Below are positions 51,801-64,000 of a stretch of DNA of 64,000 nt, piece by piece (the stretch's first letter is position 1; each line of letters begins with the position of its first letter). Both the position numbers and the translations under genes were made by a program. The stretch is from Cardinalis cardinalis (lineage: Eukaryota; Chordata; Aves; Passeriformes; Cardinalidae), in NCBI GenBank assembly GCA_014549065.1, contig JACDOX010000016.1:8491665-8555664 (forward strand). Reading direction: 5' to 3'. Under the pieces are notes generated by a model that worked only from the letters and a program-made list of their open reading frames with translations, ran no database searches and was not told where the DNA came from.

Positions 51801-54800
51801 CCAGCGCTGTTTGTAACAGGGATCAGAGCAGGATACACAAACCCACTGCATGCTCGGCTGCCCCAGCCAGGCTGAATCAGCTGTCACACACTGTCTGGAT
51901 CACAGATGAGCACCTTCCCTTGTCTCTTACAGCAATCTCTTCTTCACTGNGCTGAGCAGCAAATATGGCTCTAAATACAGCCCCATAAAGGCCCCTGGAT
52001 CCTTGTTTCAGATCACAAATCCAAAGGAAAATTCCCACACTCTAATGACAGCTCGTGCTATCCACGCTCATGGAGGTGGCTAAGGGGGAGTGAATTAACC
52101 CCCCTGGGATCACACAAAGCAGGGCTTTGCAAGCACAGCCAGCATCATGTCACAGCGAGCCTGACCAAGAACAGAGCACCAGAGCAGACCACCAGGTAGG
52201 GCAGGAGCTTCCAGAAACTTCTGCCCTGGACCAGAGTGTGGGANGNTCCCCTCTTTGCCTAGCACATTCCTGTTCAGCAGGGCAGTCTCCCAGGCTTATT
52301 GCTTGAAGAAAAGGGGAANGGAGAAAGGAATTTGCCTTTAGANCAACCCNATTCCTCCCNTCTTTCCTGCAGTGGTAGCCTCACTCCAACAAGCTTTAAA
52401 TTCCACANAATTTTCAGACATCTGAAAGATGGAGGAGATGAACTCCCTCCTGCTGACCCGGGACTGACTCAGCAGTAATCATGTTTAACAGAAGTGAACC
52501 TGCAGGCTGAGACCGTGACACCTGTGAGAGGAGNAAGCAGGAGAGGGACAGTCTGTGTTTCATCAGCTCAGCCTCCTCCTACAAGCAGGGGGTGCACATG
52601 GAGGAGCAACAGGGAGCAGAGAAGAGAAGCTGTGTCAGAAAGGTGAATGCCCAGAGCTGCTGACCCCAGCGAGTCCCTGAGCTCTTTACCTGCACACTCA
52701 GGATACGGTGCAGCCATGACCCAAGCAATAAAATGCATGGAAAGCCAACANTCCTGTGTCCATCCAGAGAGGCACCCAGATGTCCATTAGGGGCCTCAGC
52801 CTGTGGTGCAGGTGGCAGGGTGCATGGGAACACAACNTCAGATATGCCACAGCAACAAGGTGTTTTCACTTCCCCAAGAAACATATTCACACTCAAAGAT
52901 AGATAGATTCTGATCTATGTATCTTGTATAGATTATAACAAAGGCTCTGATAAACATTTTCTCTCAGCTGCCTTATTCCAAAATTTCTGTGANTTTTCTT
53001 CTCTCTCTTCGTATTTTTAATTAAACTGAACTCACACAATCTAACATAACTTCTTGATGTTAATCTATGCAACAACAGACCCACTCAAAAGAACATTGTT
53101 TGGGTATTCCCAGACTATCCCTCCGTGTTTCTAATAGCCAGGATAGACAGTGGAGCATGAAATTATTATATTAATGGGTTCTAAACGTGCAGGTGTTTAA
53201 CTGGAAAACTGTGATCAGAGAGAGGGTGGAGAAGCTGCAGGTGCATTTATTTAAATGGCTCATTTCCAACAACTCCCTCTGCTTCAGGACCTACACCCTG
53301 CTGAACAACTCCTCCATACACCTCTCATAGACTGTGTAGCCAAAAATCAGAACTGGCTTGCATGAGCACCTCNTCCTGCCAGATTATACAGGATACACAG
53401 CACAAGGAGCATCACTTTCAGTGCGGGCACTCTGATGCTGAGTCTTGCATTAACTGCCTGAAACACTGCCTACTTTTATTCCACTGCCTTATTCCTTCTG
53501 CTAGCCCCCAAGTCCCATAAGATCAAAGCATCATCCAACATCGATGAGCTACAAGACTCAGGCTCACACGATGCCTTTGGCATCTGTAGACTGATAAGGT
53601 TAAAGAATAAATGGTTGGGGTTTTTTGGGCAAACTGCAGAGAGCTCTGCCGAGATGAGACACTGGCTTATGAGGCTCATTATGATCATACTGCAGCAGTG
53701 ACCTTCAGCACGCAGCAAAGGAAAGCAGGATTTAGTGTTCATGTCAACAGCATAATGAAACAACTCAGGGGAAGGCCAGCCTCAGCCACAACTTTTATCC
53801 CGCTAAAGAACTTGCAAATCCGCAGCAGTGAGAGGGAGTTTGCAGACAAAAATAAAAGAAAGCCTTCAGCTTTTTCATCCCAGGTTCCCNTGCTACAGAA
53901 GAAGTCATAAATAAGGCAACAAAATATTTTGCTGGATAAAAAGCCATTAGAGAAAGCAATTCCCTGCCTTTCACCTGGAGCTTTCCTGGCAGTGGCCATC
54001 TGGGTGAGATCAGCTCCCCAAGGACTGGTGGCTCGTGCTGGCTGGGTGCCTCAGAAACCCAGCCCNGGCCCTGCAGCACAACACACTGAGCTGAGGCACC
54101 TGAACAGGGCTGGAGTCACAGAACCAGCAAAGAGGAGGAGTCCACCAGCACCACCAGCTCCCAGAAAATCCCTTCACCCCCTGGTTTCTTNCAGAGGAGG
54201 ATTGAGCTACAGTACACTCTGCAACCTCTCACCCTATCCTCAAAGCAAAGTGATCAAACTGTTGCAGCAGCTGAAGTCAGCCAGACTTCCCTCAGCAACT
54301 TACAAAGAGCCTGCAACCAGCACTCTGAGGCATGCAAACACATCTAAAAATGCTGCAGGCCTTTTAGCTCTCTCTCATTAAACCAAACACATCCACAATC
54401 CCTGGGAACACGTTGACAGGCCAACTACAGCCACAGGTGAGGGACAGGCCACAGCTTCAGATGTGCTCCACAGCTTAGCAGCCCTCTGCTCTTGAGCCCT
54501 GATGACTTTTCATCCTGCTANTGAGTGAACACTGTGTGACAAAACAAAAGGTACTGGAAAGTCTTTCCCAGCCCTCCTGCACCACATGTGTGCAGCTGGT
54601 TCTGCTGTAGTGGCTTAAGTGTCAGATGATAATTTATTTTCCATATGATTTAGCCAGCTTGCAATTATAGCTTTGATTGACTTACTGGAAATCCCAGAAG
54701 ACCACCTGCCTCAGAAGGAGAGTCACCCTCTAAGACTTCAAATTAGTAGCCAAATTAATCAATCCTTACATAGTGATTTCACTAATTTGATGAATTACCA

Positions 54801-57800
54801 TCAACATTGCATTGATTATTTACCCTGGCTTTGATACTTATTTGATAAGCATATTGCTTTGNTGCTGCTTTAACACTGTTGACAGCACTGGGGGGATATG
54901 TCTTTTTTAGAAGTGTGTTAAAACACTTTGCCAAGCCAGTGGTGCACTTCTGTATTGATAAACTGCACATGAGCTGAGAAGGAGAGACTTGGGCTCACCT
55001 TTCCTTATGCCCACTGCCCCTGCCTTGGGTTACACCTTGTCTGTTCTNCAGCCCAGAGCAGACCAGGACCTGAGTTTGGGTGATGGGAATGATCACCCTT
55101 CACCTCCCCCTGCTGTCAGCTCTGCTGGATGGGGCAGGATAAGGACAGCCTGGGAGCCACCTGCAGAGGCAGGAGGGTGTTTTCACCAGTTACTTACTCA
55201 AGTAGGTCTGCTAATGGCCAGACCATTCAGGGTTGAGCAGCAAACAAGAAGAGACAGAAGATGACAGCTTTTGTTCTTCTGTCAGTTTAGGAATGAAAAT
55301 AAGATGCAAAAATTGTATGATCATGTAAAATGGATGGGATGACCAGCTATGACCAGGTTTGAGTGTAACTGTGAACAATATTTCCTTTTCCAGGCAAAGC
55401 TGAATGCAAGAAAAGAATGTTTCAAGCACTGTATTAGTTTTCCTATATATCCTCTAGTTTTAAGNCACTATAGTCAATTAACACTGAATTCTAAGTGACT
55501 TTCTGGAATGCCTCCTTCAACCCAAGGCAAGTGGTGAATCAAAAATCAAACCCAGCCAATTAGCTGCAAAGCTAAGACAAGGGGACCTGGGTTAGCAAGA
55601 GGTACCAAACAATCAGACCAAAGCTCCCTTCAGGGACACCACCAGCACACATGAACGGAACAAGAAAATGAAACATTGATTATTTAAACCCGAGGTGCTG
55701 TTGGCAATGCAAATCACAATTACAATCAGGAATTTAACAACCCTTTTCTATTGAAGAGCAGTGCATTGGGATGGATGATTAATGCTTGTTTATTTGTGGG
55801 GTGGCTGTATTGGGGGAAATCAAGCTGCAGCCCCTTCCCTTTGCTGCAAGTCTGTCTGCTGAGGGAGCAGGAGAACCTGTAACACACCAAGGTCAAGTCC
55901 CAGGCTGAGCATCAGGAAGGATCTTTAAAAATCTGCCAAAGTAGTGGCAGCAAATCTGGAACAGAACAATGACCCAAGCAGTGCTTTTCCATTATACAGA
56001 TGATGCAGTCCAAATCTTAAAAAGGTTTGAACACTTGCCTTGGCTGTTTCTCCTNTTGCATAATGAGAATCTGCTACTGAAATGAAAAATAGTTTACTGC
56101 AAAAAAACCTCCCAGCAGCCCAAAACTGCTGTGTTTGAGCAACTGGTGACAACTGTGCAGCCAACAGTCTTCCCAGAAGACAGAGATGTACAAAAAAGCA
56201 GCCTGGAAGGTAAATCATTATCATATCACCTGTGGTCCTTTATAACTGATTCCTANAAAAAGACCCATAGGTCTTTTAACACACTTATCTCTACGTAAAA
56301 GTAGTCTTAAAACCTACCAGCATTGTTTCATAAACCTGCAATGATGGCACATTTTTGAGGATGCTCATGTGTTCACAGGCTTGGATTTGCTGTTTCTGCC
56401 TGGTGAACTTTTCTGGGAAGAGAGAAAAAAGCATCCATGCCAGGAAAGGCTTGGGAGAAACAGCTTCTAAAACNAGGAAAGCTGTTGGACAGGCTGCAGT
56501 TTTTCTTTACATGAAAATTTAGTTGCATCTCCCATGCTTAAGATGCTCAACGAGCCTGAACCCTCAACTGGTTTGAGCTCAGGTCTCTGGGAACTGGCGG
56601 TGCACCAGGCTGGGAGGGATCACAGTGCATGATCCTGCACCTCACAGTTAATTCTCACACTGACAGAATCACACAAGCATCGTTCAGCTCCTTGCAAAGA
56701 AACCCTGGTTTGACTCCTCTGTCCTCAAGCACCACCAAACAGGTCCTCATCTNTGCAGAAGGCTTTAAGTGCTGCTGTAGCAGACATGAAAATCCAGTTA
56801 ACATTCCCTTTCAGTTTGATTAACNTGCCTTAATGCAATCCAATTAACAAAGTATTATGGTTTCTAACATCACAGCTTTTATATCCTTTTCTAACCAGGA
56901 AAAATCTATGACATATGATACAGCCATTAGAAAGGAGCAGATAGCTCTCACTCAAAAGGCTCCCTATCACCTGATCCAAAGCCAGATAGGGTCAGCAGAA
57001 AGACATTTGCTGACTCCAGCAGGTCACGGATCAGGCACTAGAGAGTGAAATCTATAAATGCCCTTTCACTGGGGAAGTCACATTACTGAGGACCATGAAT
57101 TATGTTGGGGAAAAAAAAAATCCCAGCTAAGAGCTGCAGTATTTACAGCACTGTCTCAGCTGTAAAAACCTTTCCTGGGAATCAGAGGTTGGGCAGTGGA
57201 GACTGCAAAAGACTTAGTGAGAATTATGATCAGATGGATTAGCTAAGCACCATCAGGCCAGAACTGTACAGAAACATTAGACAAGGNATATTTGAAAGCC
57301 AGCACAAAGTCTTTGCAGGATTAAGTCCTTCCACTGTTATTCCTTTCAAAATAAGTAAAAGCAAGGTAAGATTAATTCCTTGTCAAGCCCATGAAGAGCA
57401 GACTCCAGCACAGAAATAAACACAAATTGAATTTACTTTGGTGGCTTCAGATAGGTCACATCAAGCCAGAACTAATGCAGTATTGACCTGCTCTTACTCT
57501 AGGACTACATAACAAAGCAGCCAACAGCATTGCAGGCACTGCAAATTCATTTCCTTTAGTAATGTCTGGGCAGCAAAGCTAGCCTGGGATACAGGCTGCA
57601 TTCAATAGGCACCTCCAGCAGCAGGAAGCAGGATGAATACTAAAAATTGGACATTTAGGTGCCATCTGAGACAGANAAGTGCCTGCAGTGCTCACCACAG
57701 CCCTGACCACTGAATGGCCCACCACTGCTCTCACCAATAACACCCCAAGGCCTGACTGGGCAGCCACAGCCCAAGGGGAAGGCAGCATCTGCAGGCACTC

Positions 57801-58025
57801 AGTGTGCATTTTGAAGCCACACAAAGCTGCCAAATTTTAAGCAGCACNGGCACCAAAAGAATCCCCCATCCTGCACAGAGCCAGGTTTTGCAGTGCTGTG
57901 CTTGACCTCTGCTGTGCATTTCCTGCAGATGCTGCTGGGATTTCATCCATCTCTGCACCCCCCAATAGAAATCAGCTGCCATCACAACAGCTGTGCTGGG
58001 AACCCCTCCCCTCTTAGGCCCCAGG
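36853..58025 (-). other. HS6ST2: HS6ST2 intron, middle part: no exon seen
   Basis: Mixed sequence with AT-rich stretches (about 37440-38300) and modestly GC-rich ones (about 41870-42130, 44600-45080, 47340-47420). Canonical octamers occur at 37532-37539 and 49039-49046 (ATTTGCAT) and 55707-55714 (ATGCAAAT), roughly the number expected by chance. A poly(A) run lies near 41352. The longest plus-strand frame in AT-rich sequence (ATG at 37614, about 141 codons) shows no domain or signal peptide that I recognise. N positions cluster at 52244-52410. No transposon was recognised. Confidence 0.55.
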
Positions 58026-58562
58026 AATCACAGAATGAGCTAGGTTGGAAAAGNCCTTTGAGATCATCAACTCCAATCTATGACCTAATAGCTCCTCATC
58101 AACTAAACCATGGNACCAAGTGCCAAGTCCAGTCTTTTTTTAAACATGTCCAGGGATGGTGACTCCACCACCTCCCTGGGCAGATGATTCCATTGCCCAA
58201 TCACTCNTTCAGTGAAGAATTTTTTTCTGATGCCTAACCTAAACCTCCTAGTGCAGCTTGAGACTATGTCCTCTTGTTCTGCCAGCTGTTGCCTGTGAGA
58301 AGAGACTGACCCCACCTGACTACAACCACCTTTCAGGCAGTTGTAGAGTGATAAGGTCACCTCTGAGTCTCCTNTCCTCCAGGCTGAACAATCCCAGCTC
58401 CCTCAGTTGTTCCTCACAGGNCTTGTGTTCNNAGCCCNTCACCAGCCTNGTTGCCTCCTCTGGACCTGCTCAAGCATCTCAACATCCTTCCCAAACTGAG
58501 GGGCCAGAACTGGACACAGCACTCAAGGTGTGATCTCATCACTGCCAAGTACAGGGGAAAGA
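58026..58562 (-). repeat. CR1 LINE fragment, 3' end, minus orientation
   Basis: Read on the minus strand this is a typical CR1 3' end. The tail lies at the low-coordinate end (AATCACAGAATG at 58026-58037, related to the short CR1 terminal repeat). It is preceded by CCAACCTAGCTCATTCTGTG and by sequence whose decayed frame (58360-58103) reads LYNCLKGGCSQVG, FRLGIRKKFFTE, WNHLPREVVESPSLDMFKKR, the familiar CR1 ORF2 C-terminus. It begins near 58562 in the segment matching CTTGGCAGTGATGAGATCAC, so it is strongly 5'-truncated. It contains about ten N positions, far more than its flanks. It is opposite in orientation to the CR1 at 19111-19466. Confidence 0.93.
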
Positions 58563-61500
58563 CTGGGNGGCTCAGGACTGATGTTTTATTAACTGATTTT
58601 CATGCAAGGCAAGGAACATGAAGACAAAGAACAAGAACAAAGCATTACACAGTATCAAGCTGATGGCTTAAGGAAGTTTTGAACTATCTCCCTGCCCTTG
58701 TACTGGATGACCTTACACAGATCACACAAAAACATCTCAGAATAAAATATTTATCATATTCTCCAGTATAGCAAGNATGCAGCTTTTAATGTAAATGGCA
58801 TACAAACTCAGTGGACAGCTCAGTGGAGCTCAGATGGAGCTCAGTGGACATGGACCTTCCATCTGCCCTTCCATCAAACCAGAGCAGAGAAGGTCTGTGT
58901 CCTCTCTGTAATTAAACTATTGTCAGCCATGTAACAGAATGGAAACCAGTGTGAAAAGCACAATGCACCAACAAACACAGCTACACAACATCCAGAACAC
59001 ACCCATGTCATTGGGTATTTTAGAGTGATGCTTATAAATTAATTTCTGCCAGCTATAATTCCACCAAGCAGTCCCTGAGACTTTGGGTCGTTCCCACTCA
59101 TTAATGAAATCTTGGGAAGCATCAAAGAGTCGCTCCCACAACTTACTCACAACCATGGCTGCTTTCAATGGGAATTGCACGATACATCAAAGGGCAAAAT
59201 AAATCACACCAATCACACCTGCTTCTGCAAATAAAGGGCAAGTAAGACCAAAGATGCATGTTCCTAAGAAGTTTCCATCAGAAGACTTTTGAAGGAAAAC
59301 TCAGCTGTTGACAAAACTATTTATCACAAACCGTTTCTTTTCCTCAGGGAGCTTCCACAGATCAGGAAGGTAAACATTTGAGACAAAACAATCAGAAAAC
59401 TTTCAGCCACAAAGAGAAGCTATGCTGCCACATCTCAACAGGCAGTCCTAGAGCTGCCTTTTCTCTGCATTTCCTTCTTTCTGGACAAATTGGTTTGGGC
59501 TGCATCTCTTACCAGGCTGCAGTAGCAAGAGGGGNTGTGCAGCACATGCTGGGAGAGCTCTTCTGGCCCTTGGGACACAACCAGCAAATGGTGAGAAGAA
59601 GGATGTGAAATAAGGATGCAAAGCCTCTCTGCAATTCCAGTTTCATATCTTCTCCTTGATAAAAGCTNGATTTCCAGCAGGAAACACACACAAATTTCTC
59701 ACCTGCCTTAGCTATTGCTATTCCANGATACCAGAGTTGCTAATTTCTTCCCTTTCTTGAGTCAAGATCTCCTAGTTGGAAACAAGGAACACTCTAATAA
59801 GCAACTTCTCTCTTGTTTTTATTCAATCTGCAACCCCCTCCAGAGAGAGATCNGTTTGAGGACCCAACCTTGTAGGAGAAAATGGCTCCATAAAAGGANA
59901 AAAAAATTTAAAAGACACAAAGAAGCTCTTAAGATGTCTTCCCTTTTCTCTCTAATGATTTATGCCCAACTCTTCTCCTCACATGAGCATTTATTACTTG
60001 TGTTACCTGATGGCTGAGGAAAGGTGGGAGAGATAAATGAGGGTAAGGAAGACTGCAAAACATCACCATAAGTACCTCCAAGATCTTTCTTCCCTTTCAT
60101 AAGCAGTTTGACTACTAAGTTCCCAGTGAGCAGAGAATACCTGTTTCAAACCCATGCAGNCAGAGCAAGACCCTGTTTCAGAGGAAATGGTACAAATGCT
60201 CCAGAAGAGCATCCTCACAGCCTGATGAATTGAGTTGGTGGCTCATCTGCATTGCAAATAGGCANTGCCTTGCACAGCTCAGCCCCAGGAAGGGCTGAGG
60301 GACCCACTGGCACAGCTCTACCCTTCATGCCTCTAAGCAAGCAATATTTATAGCCTCACACTCAACCTGTAATAAACGCGGATCAGATTAAAAACCCGTT
60401 AATAGTTCATATTTATTAGCAGTGCATGGGAGATACTCATAAAAATAAGTAAATTACGTTGGTGCAGGCCTGCACATTCACTTCTTTAAATGAGATTTTG
60501 GGTTCATTGCATATTAAATCATTCTGCTCTTGGATTACACAATATTCTCATTTCAAGCAAGTTCTCTGAAGACANTGGTTTGCCCTTTTAGCCACCGTGC
60601 AGCAGGGCCACCATTTAAGAGCAGTCTCAACCTCATACCGAGGGCCCCATGATTCCAGTGGCCTGTGCTTCATTGGCTCTTGTAGCAGCAGTGGNCCCTT
60701 TGTCATGACACTGTAAATGTTTGCTACCACTAAGGACATATGTTCCACAAGTAAGTTACTTTTCTCTAGCATTGTTTATGCAGAAAAAGCTGCAGCTTAG
60801 TACAGGAAAAGACCTTTAGAGGATCTTACATTTCAGGATTGCCACCAAAAGCTTANAAGGATCTTCTCATCCAATCATTTTTCTAAGCTGCTCATTTTTC
60901 TAACTCCTCACTGCACAGACTCAACCACAGGCTCTGCAGACCTTCTGATGTGGGCAAAACTTGCTGCCACCAGGGAGAGATGTGCTCCTTCCTAAACACC
61001 AAGGAGAAAGTGGCCGTGCAGCCCTACAGCACAAGGCTGGGCAAAAAAAGGATCAGAAAAAACAGAACTTATGCTTTTGCCAGGATCCAGCAGCTTCCTG
61101 AAGAAGAGGCATGTGCTTTTTAAAATTCCCAAATAAAGTCTACTGCAGCTAANGATTCAGCAGACACTCAAAAACTGGATAATTTCTAGAGTTAGGTTCT
61201 TTGCCAGCTTATCCTTTGCTCCATCTTACTAATCCAGCTCTACATCAGGCTGTGTGACACAAAACAGAATTCACCCAAGACCTACACCTAAATGGCTTCA
61301 AAAGGAAATGCTGCTCACAGAGGTGGATTTCCCAGCTCCCACAATTTCCAGTGTACAGGAGTGCAAATAAACACACAATTTTGTACAGGGTCAGTCTGGT
61401 CCTTCACATGGGCACAACCAACTTTGTACCCCATTTTCCAAAATCACACCCAGATNTGCAAAATTTCTTTTCCAAAGGTATATTTTATCATCTGGAGTGC

Positions 61501-64000
61501 AGCAGCAGAAGAGGTAAAGCCAGAAAAAAAAGCAGGTCTCATCTTCTGGCACTCACTAGGCAGGGATGCTCTGGCAACAAGCAGGTACCCAAGGTATCAC
61601 TGGTACCTTGGCTGAGCCCTCACTTCTTATGACAACAGCAGGTACAAGGATCCCTTGTTGAGAGTNTGAAACACAGCCATGACTACATACATTTACATAC
61701 ATTTCACTGCTTAGACAGAACCTTGGGAAAAGACAAGACTATTGCAAACACAACAAATATAATCTGGTTACAACTGACTGCAGAGCCTATGATACTGCTG
61801 GCTGTGGGGAAAAAAAGAGAGAGGTACTCTGAGAATTAATGTTCTTCCAGTCTATAGAGAAACAAATGAGTTTCTGGTGCTGAACAATTAGTATTCCTGT
61901 TAATTATGCGTGTGGGTTAGAAACAACACCAAGCATTTGGGACTGCTTCCATTTCGATTGTTTTCTTTCTGCANTGGATAACAAAAATATATTCAGACAG
62001 CTAAATAAATCCTTCATAACACTGATGGGACTTCTTGTTCACAGCAAGCAGTTATGCAAATTGCTAATTATGAGGCAGAGATAATCATAATCTAGCACAT
62101 TTATGCAACCACATGTACAACAGGGATAGCTAAAGCAATAGTTGCCTTATTGTCCTCACTGCATTTTTAAAAGTCATGCCAATGGCTAGCTCACTGCTTG
62201 GCAGCACAGCCTGGCACAGTGGGTGTTACAGCCCAGGAGCAGCCACATGCCCCTGGGATGCCACAAAACAGAAGGTTTAATATACTGGAAAATAACACAG
62301 TCACAGGAATAAAAATTCCAGGTNCCTCCCAGAAAAATAAATGGGAGAGTGGATATCAAAGCATCCCCACTGGTTCTGAATTGTCTCTTGAGATCTTGCT
62401 GCACCCTAAGCTCAGGCAGGTACTCAGCCACTTTTCAGTGATGCCAGGCTTCAAATCCTGGGCTCTCAGGACACCACTGAGTCAAGTTCCCCCCACTCAA
62501 AACCTGTCTGAAATCCAGGCACCTGGTGTGCCTGGGAGAGAAGCACATGAGATGGCATGGATCCTCAGAGTGCCCATTTTGCAGCATGAACTCTCAGGCT
62601 TGAAAGGAAAATGGCTCAGANCTACCCAAAAAAGTGATCCTCCCACCACTAATGAAGTAGGCACATGAAATGAAAGCTTCAGTGCTTATCCTGAACTCCA
62701 TTTNATGAAAAGTACCAGCTTCAGGGATGTCCTTTTGCTTCACACTCAGGGATACNGATTTAAAACACCTAACAGTCATAAAACAAAACCCAAAAACATG
62801 AGAAAGAAGGAAGACTGCACACAAACACAAACCTGCCCAGCCTAGAGCAGTTCCTGCTCATTTACTCTCATCCAGCACACACTAGCCCTGCTATTTCTGT
62901 CCAGTTTCCCAGACCAGTTATTCCAGCTCAATAAAACCAGCAATGTGTTATCATTTTCATTTAAGACTCCAAATTCCAAAGCTTACACCACTTACTGCAA
63001 AAAAACCCAAAGAGAGGTAAGAGAACAAAGTACTGCAATGCTGGGGGAAGTGCATGGTGACATCAAAAAAAAATCCCACAAGGGAACAGCCTGGAAGGTG
63101 GCCTGTTTCTGCCCTAATTAGCTATTGTTTTGGCAAACCCAAGGGAAATGCAGTGAAAACAACCCTGTGACTCCACATACCCAAAACACAGAGAGAAGCT
63201 CTGGATGGGCTCTGAACTGGAAATGATGGATGTGGCTCACTTGCACTGTAATTAAAGCTCCTTCCACAAAATAAGAACAGCGATCTGTGTCCTGCCGCAG
63301 AAACCTGCTGCATCATGGAAATGGAGAAGACCAGACAGACCTGAGAGGAATTGCCAATGATTTTGTTATGCCTGTTGGTAAGATATTAAACTCAAAAAAA
63401 AAAGAAACAGTTTGCTCAGGCCTGATTGTCTCTGCTGGGTGAGCAACAAGAGCAGGGACCAGGAAAGGGGTCGCAGCTGCAGAGTCCCCCTGAGCGGGCA
63501 CTGAGAACGCAGCCACCACACCTGGGTGCTGCTGCTGCTCACTCCTCTGCTTGCAAGGAGCTGGAGGTGAGCAGGTGAAAGAGTAAATTTATGCAGGGCT
63601 GGACCCCACTCATCTCATGCCAGCCAACCTGCCCCTTGCCTGGTGGTGCTCATGCATGCGCCAGACCCAGCACACTCACAGCAGGCTGTGCAGGAAAGCA
63701 ACTCAAAACCAGCAACCAGAGGCAGTCCAGGATCAAGCCTTTAAAACCTGAAAAAAACCCTAAAAATCCTTCAGCTACACAAACACAACCATGCTTGGTT
63801 ATTTGTATTTGGCTTTAGCTTGTAGCACTTAGGTTCTTGTCTTCGTGCTGTTCTTATGAGCAGGAGGATTAGAAATTTATTTTGCTCCTTGAAGAAGAAT
63901 AATGCAAGTAAAATTCTAGTTCCTAGAGAGGACCCATCAAAAAAACAATTTCAAGAGGTTGCATTTGGTAGGTTCCTAAATGTATTATGCTGTGTTTGAC
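58563..64000 (-). other. HS6ST2: HS6ST2 intron continues (inferred), no gene seen
   Basis: No exon with supportive splice sites or recognised peptide is present on either strand. A cluster of short AGCTCAGTGGA-type repeats lies at 58808-58850. A poly(A) run occurs near 63394. Assignment to the HS6ST2 intron rests only on the absence of any other gene; part of it could instead be upstream of an alternative promoter. Confidence 0.4.
58808..58850. repeat. Short nested repeats of CTCAGTGGA
   Basis: CTCAGTGGA occurs three times in about 43 bp (CTCAGTGGACAGCTCAGTGG, then AGCTCAGATGG, then AGCTCAGTGGACATGG). It is probably a local slippage product. Confidence 0.7.

Noticed and set aside
58103..58360. 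Minus-strand 85-codon frame with a coherent peptide
   Set aside because: It is the decayed C-terminus of the CR1 reverse transcriptase protein, not a host gene.
59172..59193. AATTGCACGATAC resembles the start of the mature miR-363 sequence
   Set aside because: The match breaks down after about ten bases, and no complementary arm forming a hairpin was seen nearby.

Overview
The window looks like vertebrate nuclear DNA, most likely from a bird. It holds two CR1-type LINE fragments with the 3'-end sequence typical of avian genomes, a coding exon of a vertebrate heparan sulfate 6-O-sulfotransferase with a GT-AG intron, CpG-poor AT-rich non-coding sequence between a few CpG-rich islands, and very few transposons. 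There are no bacterial operons, tRNA or rRNA genes, CRISPR arrays or phage genes. Most open frames are chance frames in non-coding DNA; several begin at GTG or TTG rather than ATG. Single N bases are scattered across the whole window.

Layout. Positions 1-1390 are two adjoining GC-rich tandem repeat blocks: a 10/20/30-bp block, then a 42-bp minisatellite. Directly next to them, at 1417-1573 on the minus strand, is a candidate internal exon with good splice sites and one predicted transmembrane helix, from a gene I do not recognise. Positions 1574-19110 appear intergenic. They include a CpG-rich island (about 7430-8370) with a TATA box and a strong plus-strand splice donor that could mark an unannotated transcript. 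A plus-strand CR1 remnant lies at 19111-19466.

The one securely identified gene is HS6ST2, on the minus strand. Its last coding exon is 22057-22759 (233 residues plus stop), its 3' UTR probably runs down to about 19920, and everything from 22760 to 64000 is best read as its large upstream intron. No further HS6ST2 exon was found there, so the N-terminal half of the enzyme lies beyond the right edge. The intron holds a minus-strand CR1 at 58026-58562, a few short local duplications, and one perfect palindromic POU-factor (MORE) motif at 36841.

How the parts work together: HS6ST2 is a Golgi enzyme that 6-O-sulfates glucosamine residues of heparan sulfate. The non-coding remainder may contain its regulatory elements, but that cannot be shown from this sequence alone. 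I found no clear new multi-gene system. The items most worth a second look are the unrecognised exon at 1417-1573, the CpG island at 7430-8370, the short HS6ST2 C-terminal tail and the 12-bp POU palindromes.
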